Shown: positions 34,128 through 42,560, counted from the stretch's first letter. The stretch is DNA of 64,000 nucleotides from Sphingobacterium sp. GVS05A (GCF_019969845.1 NZ_JAHXYR010000011.1:267397-331396); one strand, 5' to 3'. Notes: generated by a model from the sequence alone, not told the origin. Translations and numbers: made by a program.

Positions 34128-34141
34128 GAGCTCGCGAGCTC
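34128..34141. promoter_or_regulatory. 14-bp perfect palindrome between kinase and response regulator genes
   Basis: GAGCTCGCGAGCTC is an exact palindrome 14 bases before the response-regulator start. It could be a binding site or part of a weak processing/termination hairpin that separates kinase and regulator expression. Confidence 0.45.
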
Positions 34142-34244
34142 AGTTTTGTCTCTTATCAGTTTGTCTTTTAAAGGGCATATGCAATGTCTGCATCACAGCG
34201 CACTTTTTGATTGTTTTCATTTGTGTTTTGCGACCATAGAGATT

Positions 34245-35309
34245 TCATATTTTCAAAGTTAATTTTACCGTATATTTTTGCGCTGTTTCCGCTTTTTCCA
34301 AAACATACTTATTTTTATAAAGTAAATCTAGTCTCCGAACGATATTGTTTAAGCCAATGCCCCCAGTTGCCTTCGGCTGCGAAAAAACTGGTTTTGAATT
34401 CTCACATGTAAAAATAAGTACATCATTATCAAGGCTGAAGACCAAATTGACATACGACGCAGCGTCGCTATCGATATTATGCTTTATGGCATTCTCCACA
34501 AAAGGAATAAAAAGCAATGGAGCAACTTCAGCGCTACCCATATTTCCTTGAGTTTGTATGCAGAAATAAAATTCGTCACGACGTATTTTCTCCAGATCCA
34601 GATAATCCGTCAGCAAGCCAATATCATCCATTAGATAGACTTTTTCTCTATGGCTATCTTTCCATTGATACCTGAGTAAATCATCCAATTTGGTCAAAAT
34701 TTCGGCAGCCATTAGGGGTTCATCTTCAATCAATATATTAGCATTATTGATGGTGTTAAAAAGAAAATGAGGATTAATTTGACTTTTCAGAAATTGAAGT
34801 TTCGACTCGGTAGTCGATTTTTGCAAATCCTTCTCTCTAAAATGACTTTGCATGAGTGGTTTGAATAACAAAAGCGCGGACATACCCAACATAAATAACA
34901 GTATCGCAAAGAAAGACGAAGTGACGCTCAAAAAGATGGCTATTGAATCCGGTTTTTGGTGGCTAACAGCGATGTCATAAAATAAGTCTTGTAAGATGAC
35001 CATTATGAACATCGAGAAAATCGTAAATAGTAGAACAGCTATTGTATATTGCAAAATCCTCCTATTGGTCATAAAATAAGGAAACAATACATACACGTTG
35101 ACGTAAACCAACATATTCATAAATAAATAGTAGGTAATCCATCCACAAAAGCGATTAAACGACAAGTTTAAGGTATCCGGTTTATCAAAAAATACACTGA
35201 TACTGATCAAGAAGATCATAAGCTGTAAAGCGACATGACGATGCAAACGATACTTACGATCGGTCAAAAATGAAATGCCTCTATGGTGCTCCGCTGCTAA
35301 TTCCATCAT
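34245..35309 (-). CDS. LytS-like sensor histidine kinase (His_kinase family)
   Basis: The 354-residue protein has about four membrane helices in residues 25-155, then the His_kinase/ATPase part: His181 in FLKSQINPHFLFNTINNANI, DDLLRYQW, the N box FIPFVENAIKHNI and the glycine box GGIGLNNIVRRLDLL. It should autophosphorylate and pass phosphate to the LytTR regulator downstream. Its first codons overlap the end of the degenerate kinase gene by 29 bases. Confidence 0.88.
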   Translation of the reverse strand: MMELAAEHHRGISFLTDRKYRLHRHVALQLMIFLISISVFFDKPDTLNLSFNRFCGWITYYLFMNMLVYVNVYVLFPYFMTNRRILQYTIAVLLFTIFSMFIMVILQDLFYDIAVSHQKPDSIAIFLSVTSSFFAILLFMLGMSALLLFKPLMQSHFREKDLQKSTTESKLQFLKSQINPHFLFNTINNANILIEDEPLMAAEILTKLDDLLRYQWKDSHREKVYLMDDIGLLTDYLDLEKIRRDEFYFCIQTQGNMGSAEVAPLLFIPFVENAIKHNIDSDAASYVNLVFSLDNDVLIFTCENSKPVFSQPKATGGIGLNNIVRRLDLLYKNKYVLEKAETAQKYTVKLTLKI

Positions 35310-36339
35310 TATAAAATCGTATTTGAAGCTGCAAATTACCTGCTTGTGATTTTAACTGATAAACGTGAGAATGCAATTTATCAAACTTATTCTTTACATC
35401 AGCTAAGTCGGTGTCGTTTAAATAGTATTTCTCTACAAAAGCACAATCAAAATGCAACGTTTGATCTTTCATTTCCATTTCCATTTGGAGATGAGAGATG
35501 GCTTGCTTTTCCACTAAAGTCTGTACCACCACAATCAGTAACAAAGGTGTAATCAAGAGTTGATTGGTTGGCCCTTTTATAACCAGTGAATAGTCGAAAT
35601 GACGATCAGATATCAACTGATATAAATTCAAAAAATTGGATATAAAATGTATTTCCGACTGAAGAAAGACTTTTTCTCTATCGCAATCGTATAATTGATA
35701 TCTCAAAAGTTGGCCAAGCTGCATCAAAATAGTTGAAGAGATTTTGGGTTGTATAGGAGCTAAAGCAGATGCTTTTTGTAAAGCTTTGGATAAAAATATG
35801 GGAGAAACCTGTCCTTTGAGTTTGTTGACTTCAGATTCCAAAAATTGATTTTCTAATAATAAGATTTGTTCAATTTTTTGATTCCAAGTGCGAAACAGTT
35901 CCACTGCTGACATACTCCAAAAGCAGATCATTGTAATCACAGATGAAGACAGGTTGTCTACAAATACAAGTGGATTTAAATAGGATTGTATCCTATGTGC
36001 TAATCCTAAAACCACTCGTATTTTGTATTCCAAAAAAACATTGGTAAACAGTAATATAAACACAGAAATGATTAGTAAGATGACGTAAGTGCGGTATTTT
36101 TCATTGACTAAAAATCGTGGGATTAAAACAAAATAATTAACATACGTCGCTAAAATATAAGTTGAAAACGATGTCAGGCAAATCCAATAAATCTTATCTC
36201 TTAAATAAATGGAATCCTCTTGATAAGCAATAAAAACTTGATTAAAGGTGATTATCCCCAAAATGATAATGAAAAATATATGCCGCCAAAAACGACACTT
36301 GGAATCTACTATAAAAAGATAAAATAGACTATACATCAT
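35281..36339 (-). CDS. Degenerate LytS-like histidine kinase (pseudokinase)
   Basis: The 352-residue protein mirrors the downstream kinase: about four membrane helices and a cytoplasmic His_kinase region. But the phospho-acceptor motif reads LKGQVSPIFLSKALQKA, so the His of NPHFLFN is missing; the N box is VVVQTLVEKQAI without the usual N-A-I-K-H, and no glycine-rich GIGL box is present. It retains LLRYQLYDCDREKVFLQSE. It cannot be an active kinase and more likely dimerises with or tunes the active one, with which it overlaps by 29 bases. The TonB-dependent receptor lies 29 bases upstream. Confidence 0.75.
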   Translation of the reverse strand: MMYSLFYLFIVDSKCRFWRHIFFIIILGIITFNQVFIAYQEDSIYLRDKIYWICLTSFSTYILATYVNYFVLIPRFLVNEKYRTYVILLIISVFILLFTNVFLEYKIRVVLGLAHRIQSYLNPLVFVDNLSSSVITMICFWSMSAVELFRTWNQKIEQILLLENQFLESEVNKLKGQVSPIFLSKALQKASALAPIQPKISSTILMQLGQLLRYQLYDCDREKVFLQSEIHFISNFLNLYQLISDRHFDYSLVIKGPTNQLLITPLLLIVVVQTLVEKQAISHLQMEMEMKDQTLHFDCAFVEKYYLNDTDLADVKNKFDKLHSHVYQLKSQAGNLQLQIRFYNDGISSGAP

Positions 36340-36368
36340 GGTCTTATTACAATTTGTATAAAATTACA

Positions 36369-38876
36369 TTAAAAATCAATTCTGTAAAGCACATTAAAAA
36401 GCGAAGTGGCTTGCTTTTTTGTTTCGATATTATGACCATTGAGATTGTAGGCATGTCCATAATATTCTTTTGTGCCAGTTGCATTCAGCAACTTAACAGC
36501 GAACTCGTGTGAACGTTTTGATCTGTTCATTCGATAAGTGATCGTATAATTGGCTACAAAAAGCGGATCAAACTGTTTTGCATACGCCTGGCTTTCATCG
36601 TATTGCACTTCTCTATCGGTATGCAGTAACGAGGAAGCTTCATCCACTGGCGAATATCGCTGACCTCCTTGTAAGGTTAATTTTAAATTGACACCCAATA
36701 TATCTCTTTTTTTACTTCTTATTGTCCATTCTTTACCTGCCAATACATTGACAATAAATCGACTGTTATATTTCGTGTTATGCCAAATGCCATCCCCGCC
36801 TTTATATTTTGAATCGAAAAGGGATGATGTCAATAAATAATAATAGCCGTTACTCAGATATCTTTCTAAAGTCATATCAATACCGACATTGCGTCCCCTT
36901 CCGTTATTCAGCAAAGCATCTTCTACATAAAACAAACTGCGGTTGAGCACTGAGTAAGAACTATCTGCAATGACAGGAACATTGAATAAATACTGAAAAT
37001 ATGGCTCCACTTTCAGATTCATATTTTCATTTATCTTATAGTTGTATGACATTGAAAAATGATGTGTTTTTGTAAAATCTAGATCTTTGTTTAGTAACTG
37101 TCCAGTAATTTTATCTTTCACGAAATACACATCAAGCTTCTCTATACGGCTGTGTAATCCATATGCCATAGCAAGTGAAATTTTTGATGAAGATTGCCAT
37201 TTGAGGGATACCCGAGGTTCAATTGCCAAGCTATTATTTAAAGTCAAGAGCTGAGAATTGATGCCCAAAGTGGCTGTTAGGTTTGTATTCAATTTAAACA
37301 ATGAACTGCTGTACACAGCGGTCAGATAGGTATTGCCCTTCCCTTGGGATAGCGTCTGTAATGGTTTACCAATGTTAGGAGCCAATTCCAGATGCATATT
37401 GTAGCGCATATTTGTCACGGAAAATCCTGTTTTATTGCTATGCCAATCGCTATACATTTTGTCAAACGATGAAGTCAAAATCAGGTTGTTAAAGCGATTG
37501 TCCAACTCCAAATGTGGATTAATAATCGCGGAATTATCATAATATTGCTCTTTTGCATCATTTTTTGAAAAAGTGGAAGCTAAAGTGGTGCGCAATAATC
37601 CGCCGCCATCAAAATAAAAAAGATGATTGACTCCAGTTGCTGTTGAGGTTTGACGCATTTCGGAGTGTTTACCATCATCACTGTATGTCCAGGCAGATTC
37701 ATCTTCTTTCTTTGTGCTGAATTTATCGATCAATCCCGTTCCCCAAATTGAAAATACTCCACTTTTTTGGGTAGGAACATTCAGTTTAAAATTCAAATCT
37801 TGATAATCCAACAATTGATTCTGTTGATCACCGCCACCCAATTTGTGCATTAATCCAGTCGTCGAATATCTATAATTTATTAAGTATGATGCGTTGTTTT
37901 TTGGACTAAAAGGACCTTCCGAGGCAAAATCTAGTCCTAGCAGGCCCAATTGAAAGGTATGCTCGTAATTTTGGTTGTTTCCATTTCTCATTTTCATGTC
38001 AAAAACGCCTGAAACGGCATTGTTATATTCGGCAGGAAATGCACTGCTGTAAAAACCAGAAGGCCCTAGGACGTTGGAACTCAAAGATGATAAAATCCCT
38101 CCTCCCAAAATCGAAATGTCCGCGAAGTGATTGGGATTTGGAATTTCCACACCTTCCATTCGCCATTGCAACAAGCTGGGAGCATTACCATGCACGGAGA
38201 TTCCATTATTTCCCATATTAGCTGAAATACCTGCAAAAGAACTTAACAAACGAGCTGGATCTTCCAGCCCACCTGCATACCGACTCGCTTCTTCCATACG
38301 CAAAGAGCGAGCTCCTGTCAAAGCCATTTTATTCAACAATTGGTCTTTGTTGTTACGAGGCGTTATAACAACTTCGTCTAATATTGTGGTGGACTGGTGC
38401 ATTCCGATTTCAAGAAACACTTCTTTGCCAGAATTTAATAGTACTTCTTTAATAAGAATAGGTTCGTAGCCAAATAGTTTAGCTTGAATAGTATATCGAC
38501 CGACCGGTATATTTTGTATTACGAACTGTCCTTTAACATCAGTTGTTCCCTGAACATTCGAATATTCGATAACAGAAAGTGAAACTGAAGTTAATGGTTT
38601 GCCGGACAAATAATCATTGACCACACCTCTTATATTTTGAGTTGTCTGCTGGCTGTAAACTGAAGTAGAAATAAAAAGGCCTAAAAGAATAAGGATCATT
38701 TTATTTTTTATCAACGTCAGCATTTTATAAACTAAAAGGAATAGGCTACGAAGTCCCTTCCTCTCACTAAATTCATCTTTCAGTACACTTTCTAATGCGT
38801 CCAACACTTTTTCACAATCGTTCGGACTTACTTTTGATCGTTCGGACACTTTTGTCATCATTTCTCTCTTGTTCAT
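36369..38876 (-). CDS. TonB-dependent receptor with carboxypeptidase-like N-terminal domain; chimeric start
   Basis: The likely native start is the ATG near 38723 or 38699 (MILILLGLFISTSVYSQ signal peptide, cleavage before QTTQN). A CarboxypepD_reg-like domain (GVVNDYLSGKPLTSVSLSV) is followed by a plug (VVITPRNNKD, GISVHGNAPSLLQWRMEGVE) and a beta barrel with aromatic strands up to the terminal FNVLYRIDF. The longer open frame from 38876 adds about 50 residues of HU-like sequence in frame. Gene order with the two kinases and the LytTR regulator suggests a nutrient-sensing or transport-coupled system; the ligand is unknown. Confidence 0.85.
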   Translation of the reverse strand: MNKREMMTKVSERSKVSPNDCEKVLDALESVLKDEFSERKGLRSLFLLVYKMLTLIKNKMILILLGLFISTSVYSQQTTQNIRGVVNDYLSGKPLTSVSLSVIEYSNVQGTTDVKGQFVIQNIPVGRYTIQAKLFGYEPILIKEVLLNSGKEVFLEIGMHQSTTILDEVVITPRNNKDQLLNKMALTGARSLRMEEASRYAGGLEDPARLLSSFAGISANMGNNGISVHGNAPSLLQWRMEGVEIPNPNHFADISILGGGILSSLSSNVLGPSGFYSSAFPAEYNNAVSGVFDMKMRNGNNQNYEHTFQLGLLGLDFASEGPFSPKNNASYLINYRYSTTGLMHKLGGGDQQNQLLDYQDLNFKLNVPTQKSGVFSIWGTGLIDKFSTKKEDESAWTYSDDGKHSEMRQTSTATGVNHLFYFDGGGLLRTTLASTFSKNDAKEQYYDNSAIINPHLELDNRFNNLILTSSFDKMYSDWHSNKTGFSVTNMRYNMHLELAPNIGKPLQTLSQGKGNTYLTAVYSSSLFKLNTNLTATLGINSQLLTLNNSLAIEPRVSLKWQSSSKISLAMAYGLHSRIEKLDVYFVKDKITGQLLNKDLDFTKTHHFSMSYNYKINENMNLKVEPYFQYLFNVPVIADSSYSVLNRSLFYVEDALLNNGRGRNVGIDMTLERYLSNGYYYLLTSSLFDSKYKGGDGIWHNTKYNSRFIVNVLAGKEWTIRSKKRDILGVNLKLTLQGGQRYSPVDEASSLLHTDREVQYDESQAYAKQFDPLFVANYTITYRMNRSKRSHEFAVKLLNATGTKEYYGHAYNLNGHNIETKKQATSLFNVLYRIDF
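38724..38876 (-). pseudogene. HU-like DNA-binding protein N-terminal fragment fused to the receptor frame
   Basis: The in-frame extension reads MNKREMMTKVSERSKVSPND then CEKVLDALESVLKDEFSERK, which is the N-terminal helix-helix region of HU-type proteins (compare the MNKxELIxKVAE and KVLDAxLxxIxxEL patterns). The beta arms and the remaining helices are absent. The frame runs into the receptor's own signal peptide. Whether the extended start is ever used is unknown. Confidence 0.5.
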
Positions 38877-39062
38877 TTTCTATTAAGCTGATTGATGCTG
38901 TAAAAATAGAATACATGAAAATGGACAAGAGAAATAAGCGACAGAACTACGGTTTTCTGCGACAGAAAGCTGTATAAATAAGGCAAGAAATTCTCACTCT
39001 ACAACAAGCCTCTGTTAGAAACAAAAAAACTTGCTTTTAACAGAGAGCTAATTTTCATCTAA
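38877..39062. other. Gap with no gene
   Basis: A plus-strand mini-frame (MKMDKRNKRQNYGFLRQKAV) is too short to support. The rest is AT-rich with no clear signal. Confidence 0.3.
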
Positions 39063-39227
39063 AGTTCCTTTCTGCTTTTGGATGCCAATGAACGCTATCA
39101 CTATTTTCTAAAACAGTTCCCGGATGCAGATAATCGGATACCGCTTTTCCATATTGCATCATACCTTGGGATGAGTCCTGAAACACTCAGTAGGATCAGA
39201 AGTAAAAAATCAATCAAATTGATCTAA
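39063..39227 (+). pseudogene. 3'-terminal remnant of a Crp/Fnr-family gene
   Basis: The frame reads LLLDANERYHYFLKQFPDAD then LFHIASYLGMSPETLSRIRS and a stop, the usual helix-turn-helix end of Bacteroidota Crp/Fnr regulators. A stop codon precedes it and the sensor barrel is missing. It differs from the intact regulator at 15886, so it comes from another gene of the family. Confidence 0.75.
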
Positions 39228-39285
39228 GTCAAGTAAACATTATTTAGATTTCCACACTTTTGTCATAGTAAAATTGAAACATCCT

Positions 39286-40179
39286 ATGGAAAAAAGAGTA
39301 AAATTCGACTTCGAGATATTCTTTACGAATGGCGGTAGTATCAAAGGGGAAGATTTCAGATTAGATATATCCGGAGACGATATCGGCGAGAGTGCCCTGG
39401 CGGACTACATCGTTGAAGATATGCAGTTGCTAATGGTAGGAAAAGTTAATATCCTTAACAAAGAAATCCTGATTGAGCCCCATAAACGTAAGCCAATTGA
39501 TGAAAGTGTGGCGAAAGATTCCTTAATAGATTTGAGTCATACAATCGAAGATGGTCTGATAACCTACAAAGGTTTGCCGGCACCTCATATTTGCGACTAT
39601 CTCTCTAGGGAACAGACAAAACAGAACTATGACGGCGATACATCTTTTCAGATCGGAAAAATAGAGATGGTCACTAACACCGGAACTTATATCGATTGTC
39701 CATTTCATCGATTTGCGGATGGCAACGACACAGCCCAAACGGAATTAAAGAGTTTTGCGCAGCTTGACGCAGTAATGATCCATATACCGTTTACAGAAAC
39801 CCTGAAAATTACGGAAGATCATCTTAAGAATAGAGAAATCAGAAATCGTGCGGTGTTAATACAGACTGGCTGGGATAGGCATTGGAATACGGAGCTCTAT
39901 TATCAGGACCATCCTTATCTTACCGAGCAGGCGGCAATGTATCTTCGGGACTGTAACGTCAAACTTGTAGGTATTGATTCCCATAATATAGACGACACGG
40001 CCGGGAGAACAAGACCTGTTCATACCGTGCTATTAGGTGCCGGGATTTTAATCGTTGAGCATCTCTGCAATTTAAATAAATTGCCAGATCAGAATTTTAA
40101 GTTCACCGCCACCCCACCAAAATTTAAAGGTGTTGGGACTTTTCCGGTCAGGGCATTTGCTTCTATTGAAAAGAAATAA
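39286..40179 (+). CDS. Cyclase-family (kynurenine-formamidase-like) hydrolase with extra N-terminal domain
   Basis: The ATG at 39286 (MEKRVKFDF) is preferred to an upstream TTG. Residues about 1-75 form an extra domain (DFEIFFTNGGSIKGEDFRL, SALADYIVEDMQLLMVG), not part of the cyclase fold. From about residue 80 the cyclase domain follows: LIDLSHTIEDGLITYKGLP, the metal motif MVTNTGTYIDCPFHRF, DRHWNTE and GIDSHNIDDTAG. The HxGTHxD motif of typical members reads TNTGTYIDxP here, a variant seen in some cyclases. It probably hydrolyses a cyclic or formyl amide. Confidence 0.78.
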   Translation: MEKRVKFDFEIFFTNGGSIKGEDFRLDISGDDIGESALADYIVEDMQLLMVGKVNILNKEILIEPHKRKPIDESVAKDSLIDLSHTIEDGLITYKGLPAPHICDYLSREQTKQNYDGDTSFQIGKIEMVTNTGTYIDCPFHRFADGNDTAQTELKSFAQLDAVMIHIPFTETLKITEDHLKNREIRNRAVLIQTGWDRHWNTELYYQDHPYLTEQAAMYLRDCNVKLVGIDSHNIDDTAGRTRPVHTVLLGAGILIVEHLCNLNKLPDQNFKFTATPPKFKGVGTFPVRAFASIEKK

Positions 40180-40223
40180 ATATATTCAAATAATAAATCA
40201 CTTTCAGCAAGAAACACAATTAC

Positions 40224-40613
40224 ATGGGAAATAACGTAGGATTAACAAAAGATGCAGGCTGGCAGTTCGGGATCAGAAAAACTATGCCAGCGAACCTGGA
40301 AACACTGTGGAATCTCTTTTTTTCTGACCGGGGATTAGGTTTTTGGTGTGAAGGTGTAGACCAGAATTTTTCGACTTTTAAGGAATATTCACATATCCGA
40401 ACAAAGTGGAGGCACCGGGACTTCGCAGAAGACACCAATTTACAGATCAGATTTATTCCTTCGAAAAATAAAGATAAAACAACAATTTCATTTCACGTTG
40501 ATAAATTAAAAAATGAAAGTCAGCGTGAAATGACCAAAGATTATTGGTCAAAAGTGATTGAAGATCTAAAGCTGTTGCAGGAAGACACCGTCTCATCAAG
40601 TGTCCTCCGATAG
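40224..40613 (+). CDS. SRPBCC/AHSA1-like domain protein
   Basis: The 129-residue protein resembles START/AHSA1 fold proteins: a strand GWQFGIRKTMPANLETLWNL, the helical turn FFSDRGLGFWCEG, LQIRFIPSKNKDKTTISFHV and a C-terminal helix TKDYWSKVIEDLKLLQED. These bind hydrophobic ligands or act in stress protection; none is assigned. It follows the cyclase gene by 44 bases on the same strand. Confidence 0.7.
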   Translation: MGNNVGLTKDAGWQFGIRKTMPANLETLWNLFFSDRGLGFWCEGVDQNFSTFKEYSHIRTKWRHRDFAEDTNLQIRFIPSKNKDKTTISFHVDKLKNESQREMTKDYWSKVIEDLKLLQEDTVSSSVLR

Positions 40614-40704
40614 ATTCAGTCCTCGATCTGTCGAATTATTTATAATTACTTCTTAAACAGAATGATGCAGGTCCGTTTACGACCTGCATCTCTCGATTCA
40701 ATTA

Positions 40705-40844
40705 CTTATCATGGTATTATTCTTATCAATCGGGCAAAGTTAATACCCAATCCTAAGTTACTCCTATTGGCTTCTTACCTAAGACAATTAAAGGATGTAC
40801 GGAATGTCCGACAAATTGACAAAAGATATTGGAGGAATCAATAG
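40705..40844 (+). pseudogene. Chimera of YbjQ leader and HAD-phosphatase 3' end
   Basis: Bases 40705-40757 match the leader of the YbjQ module (CATGGTATTATTCTTATCAA, AAGTTAATACCCAATCCTAA) and at base 40757 the sequence jumps to the last 28 codons of the HAD gene at 12405-12920 (LLLLASYLRQLKDVRNVRQI, DKRYWRNQ, stop). Neither donor is complete. The donors lie at distances of about 19 kb (nearest YbjQ leader) and 28 kb in the same orientation. Confidence 0.85.
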
Positions 40845-40937
40845 AAATCTACCTTGTTATAAATCTTTAAATTATTACAAGATATCTCGTGACAATGGCA
40901 GTTTTTGAGTAATTTTAATAACAGACAAACTGAAGTG

Positions 40938-41282
40938 ATGGCTTATAACAATGAACTTGTCAACCGCGTCCGCGAAAGGCTTGCAATAGAAGAAAATATC
41001 GAAGTTGAGGAAAAGAAAATGTTTAGTGGATTATCCTTTCTTGTTAATGGGAAAATGTGTATCAATATCGGCCATGACAATCTGATGTGTCGCTATTGCG
41101 CAAAACTGGAAGATGAAGTCTCAGAAAAAATAGGCTTCTTGCCTATGATTATGAAAGGAAAGCAACTAAAGGGCTATTGCTATGTAGAACCTATCGGTTT
41201 TCAAAAACCCGATGATTTTGAATATTGGATAAAAATATGCCTTGATTATAACCCAATTGCAAGAGCCTCAAAGAAGAAATGA
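40938..41282 (+). CDS. TfoX N-terminal-domain protein
   Basis: The ATG at 40938 (MAYNNELVNRVRE) is the likely start. The 114-residue protein has the TfoX_N pattern: KKMFSGLSFLVNGKMCINIG, LMCRYCAKLEDEVSEK, and KGYCYVEPIGFQKPDDFEYW. TfoX_N proteins are small and their biochemistry is uncertain; the competence-regulating C-terminal domain is missing here, which is normal for most members. It lies 90 bases after the HAD/YbjQ chimera. Confidence 0.8.
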   Translation: MAYNNELVNRVRERLAIEENIEVEEKKMFSGLSFLVNGKMCINIGHDNLMCRYCAKLEDEVSEKIGFLPMIMKGKQLKGYCYVEPIGFQKPDDFEYWIKICLDYNPIARASKKK

Positions 41283-41608
41283 AAAATAAACTTGAGTTAG
41301 TATACTTTATACAAGCTGCCAAAGTTCGCGTTACAGTCTCATCCCGCATTTTCCCAATACAATGTTATCTGCAGTTATTTTAGCGGATTTTTGGAAATTT
41401 CATTATTAAACTGCAAAAGCTCAACTAATTTCTCAATAATTTCATCCACTACAGAACTAAATAGCTGGTAATCTAGTATTACTAGATGCAGGATTAGGCC
41501 TGGATGGAAATAGGAATTTGGTTAACTTGCCGCTAGAACTGAGACCGACAAACGACGAGCGCTAGCATCCTTTATACAATAATTTTCTAGTATCTTAGTA
41601 AATAAAAG
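41283..41608. other. Intergenic region with a minus-strand remnant at 41375-41510
   Basis: On the minus strand bases 41510-41375 read LDYQLFSSVVDEIIEKLVEL and QFNNEISKNPLK then stop; the composition is protein-like, with no start. The rest of the region holds no frame I trust. Confidence 0.35.
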
Positions 41609-42076
41609 ATGCAAAGAATAGTAAAGCTTAGCACACTTGTTACAGCATTGCTGTTTAATCTCTCCCTGGTCTTTTCGCAGGAAGCAAAAGTTGTTGATGT
41701 TAAAAGTACCGTCGAAAACAATAATCTTAAATTAACGGTGTCACCGCCTAAAAGCGGTGTTCCTGAAATCATGCCCGATGTTAAGGCTGATTTCCAAGGA
41801 GGTCAATTGGCGTTAAACAACTTTATTGCTAAGAATCTGAAATACCCAAAGCAGGCAATTGAAAATGGTGTCCAGGGTGTTTTGGTGGTACGGCTCAAAG
41901 TGGCAAAAGATGGAACTGTGATCTTCGATGAATTTATTAAGCAGCTAGGTTATGGTTGCGAAGCAGAGGCTAAAAGGTTAATCAAAACAATGCCAAAGTG
42001 GAATCCTGCTATGCTAAAAGGCAAACCTATTGACTCCAATTATACGATAAAGCTTACATTTAAGTTTGTCGATTGA
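41609..42076 (+). CDS. Secreted TonB C-terminal-domain protein
   Basis: The 155-residue protein has an N-terminal signal peptide (MQRIVKLSTLVTALLFNLSL, cleavage near VFSQ) and a TonB_C domain from about residue 60 (NFIAKNLKYPKQAIENGVQG, VLVVRLKVAKDGTVIFDEF, MPKWNPAMLKGKPI). It lacks the long periplasmic linker and the inner-membrane anchor of classical TonB, so it probably works as a periplasmic adaptor or is a stand-alone member of this expanded Bacteroidota family. Confidence 0.8.
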   Translation: MQRIVKLSTLVTALLFNLSLVFSQEAKVVDVKSTVENNNLKLTVSPPKSGVPEIMPDVKADFQGGQLALNNFIAKNLKYPKQAIENGVQGVLVVRLKVAKDGTVIFDEFIKQLGYGCEAEAKRLIKTMPKWNPAMLKGKPIDSNYTIKLTFKFVD

Positions 42077-42241
42077 TGACAGCCTCAGCTCCCTTTTAAA
42101 AAATTGTGAGGTTCACTGATATAACCAGATGATAAATCGTTATGTATACACCTGTATATCCTATTTATTGGCTATAGCTTGTCTGCAAAATATATCCTTA
42201 GAACTGCGTGGGATATTGTTTTCACAAGACAAAACGGGCTG
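42077..42241. other. Gap with no gene seen
   Basis: The bases between the TonB gene and the next remnant hold no convincing frame. No hairpin was noted. Confidence 0.3.
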
Positions 42242-42453
42242 TAAATCTCATAGTCCGAGAAGTTCTGTTTTAATGCAATGAGCCAAATTGGGGATATCTT
42301 CAATGGCCTGATCAATCCTTTTTCGGAATAAACTTTCGCCGAGTGTCATTTTCAGATGCTCGTTTAAGTCTCCTGTTAATTCCTCTTGACCAAAACAGAC
42401 ATAAGACGGAACGATAAGGTAATTCAAGGTGTCATATTTGGTAACCATTTCCA
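42242..42453 (-). pseudogene. 5'-truncated copy of the unknown gene at 23770
   Basis: The reading DTLNYLIVPSYVCFGQEEL then HLKMTLGESLFRKRIDQAIE and IPNLAHCIKTELLGL plus stop matches the last 70 codons of the 23770-24183 gene with about 15 substitutions in 212 bases. The orientation is the same. Similarity ends abruptly at ATGGAAATGGTTACC, so a 5' deletion is visible. Confidence 0.9.
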
Positions 42454-42525
42454 AGCAATTTGTTTGAAGGTTTTCTCTGTAATGACGATACAGATCATTA
42501 TTGGGAATACAGCACTTAGATATAA

Positions 42526-42560
42526 AATAAAGTTATAGACCGAAAAAAGGTCTATGCCTG
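42526..42560 (-). terminator. Hairpin at the end of the remnant at 42552
   Basis: On the minus strand ATAGACC and GGTCTAT pair around a TTTTTTC loop (bases about 42534-42554), just after the stop codon of the remnant. It could have been that gene's terminator. Confidence 0.4.
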
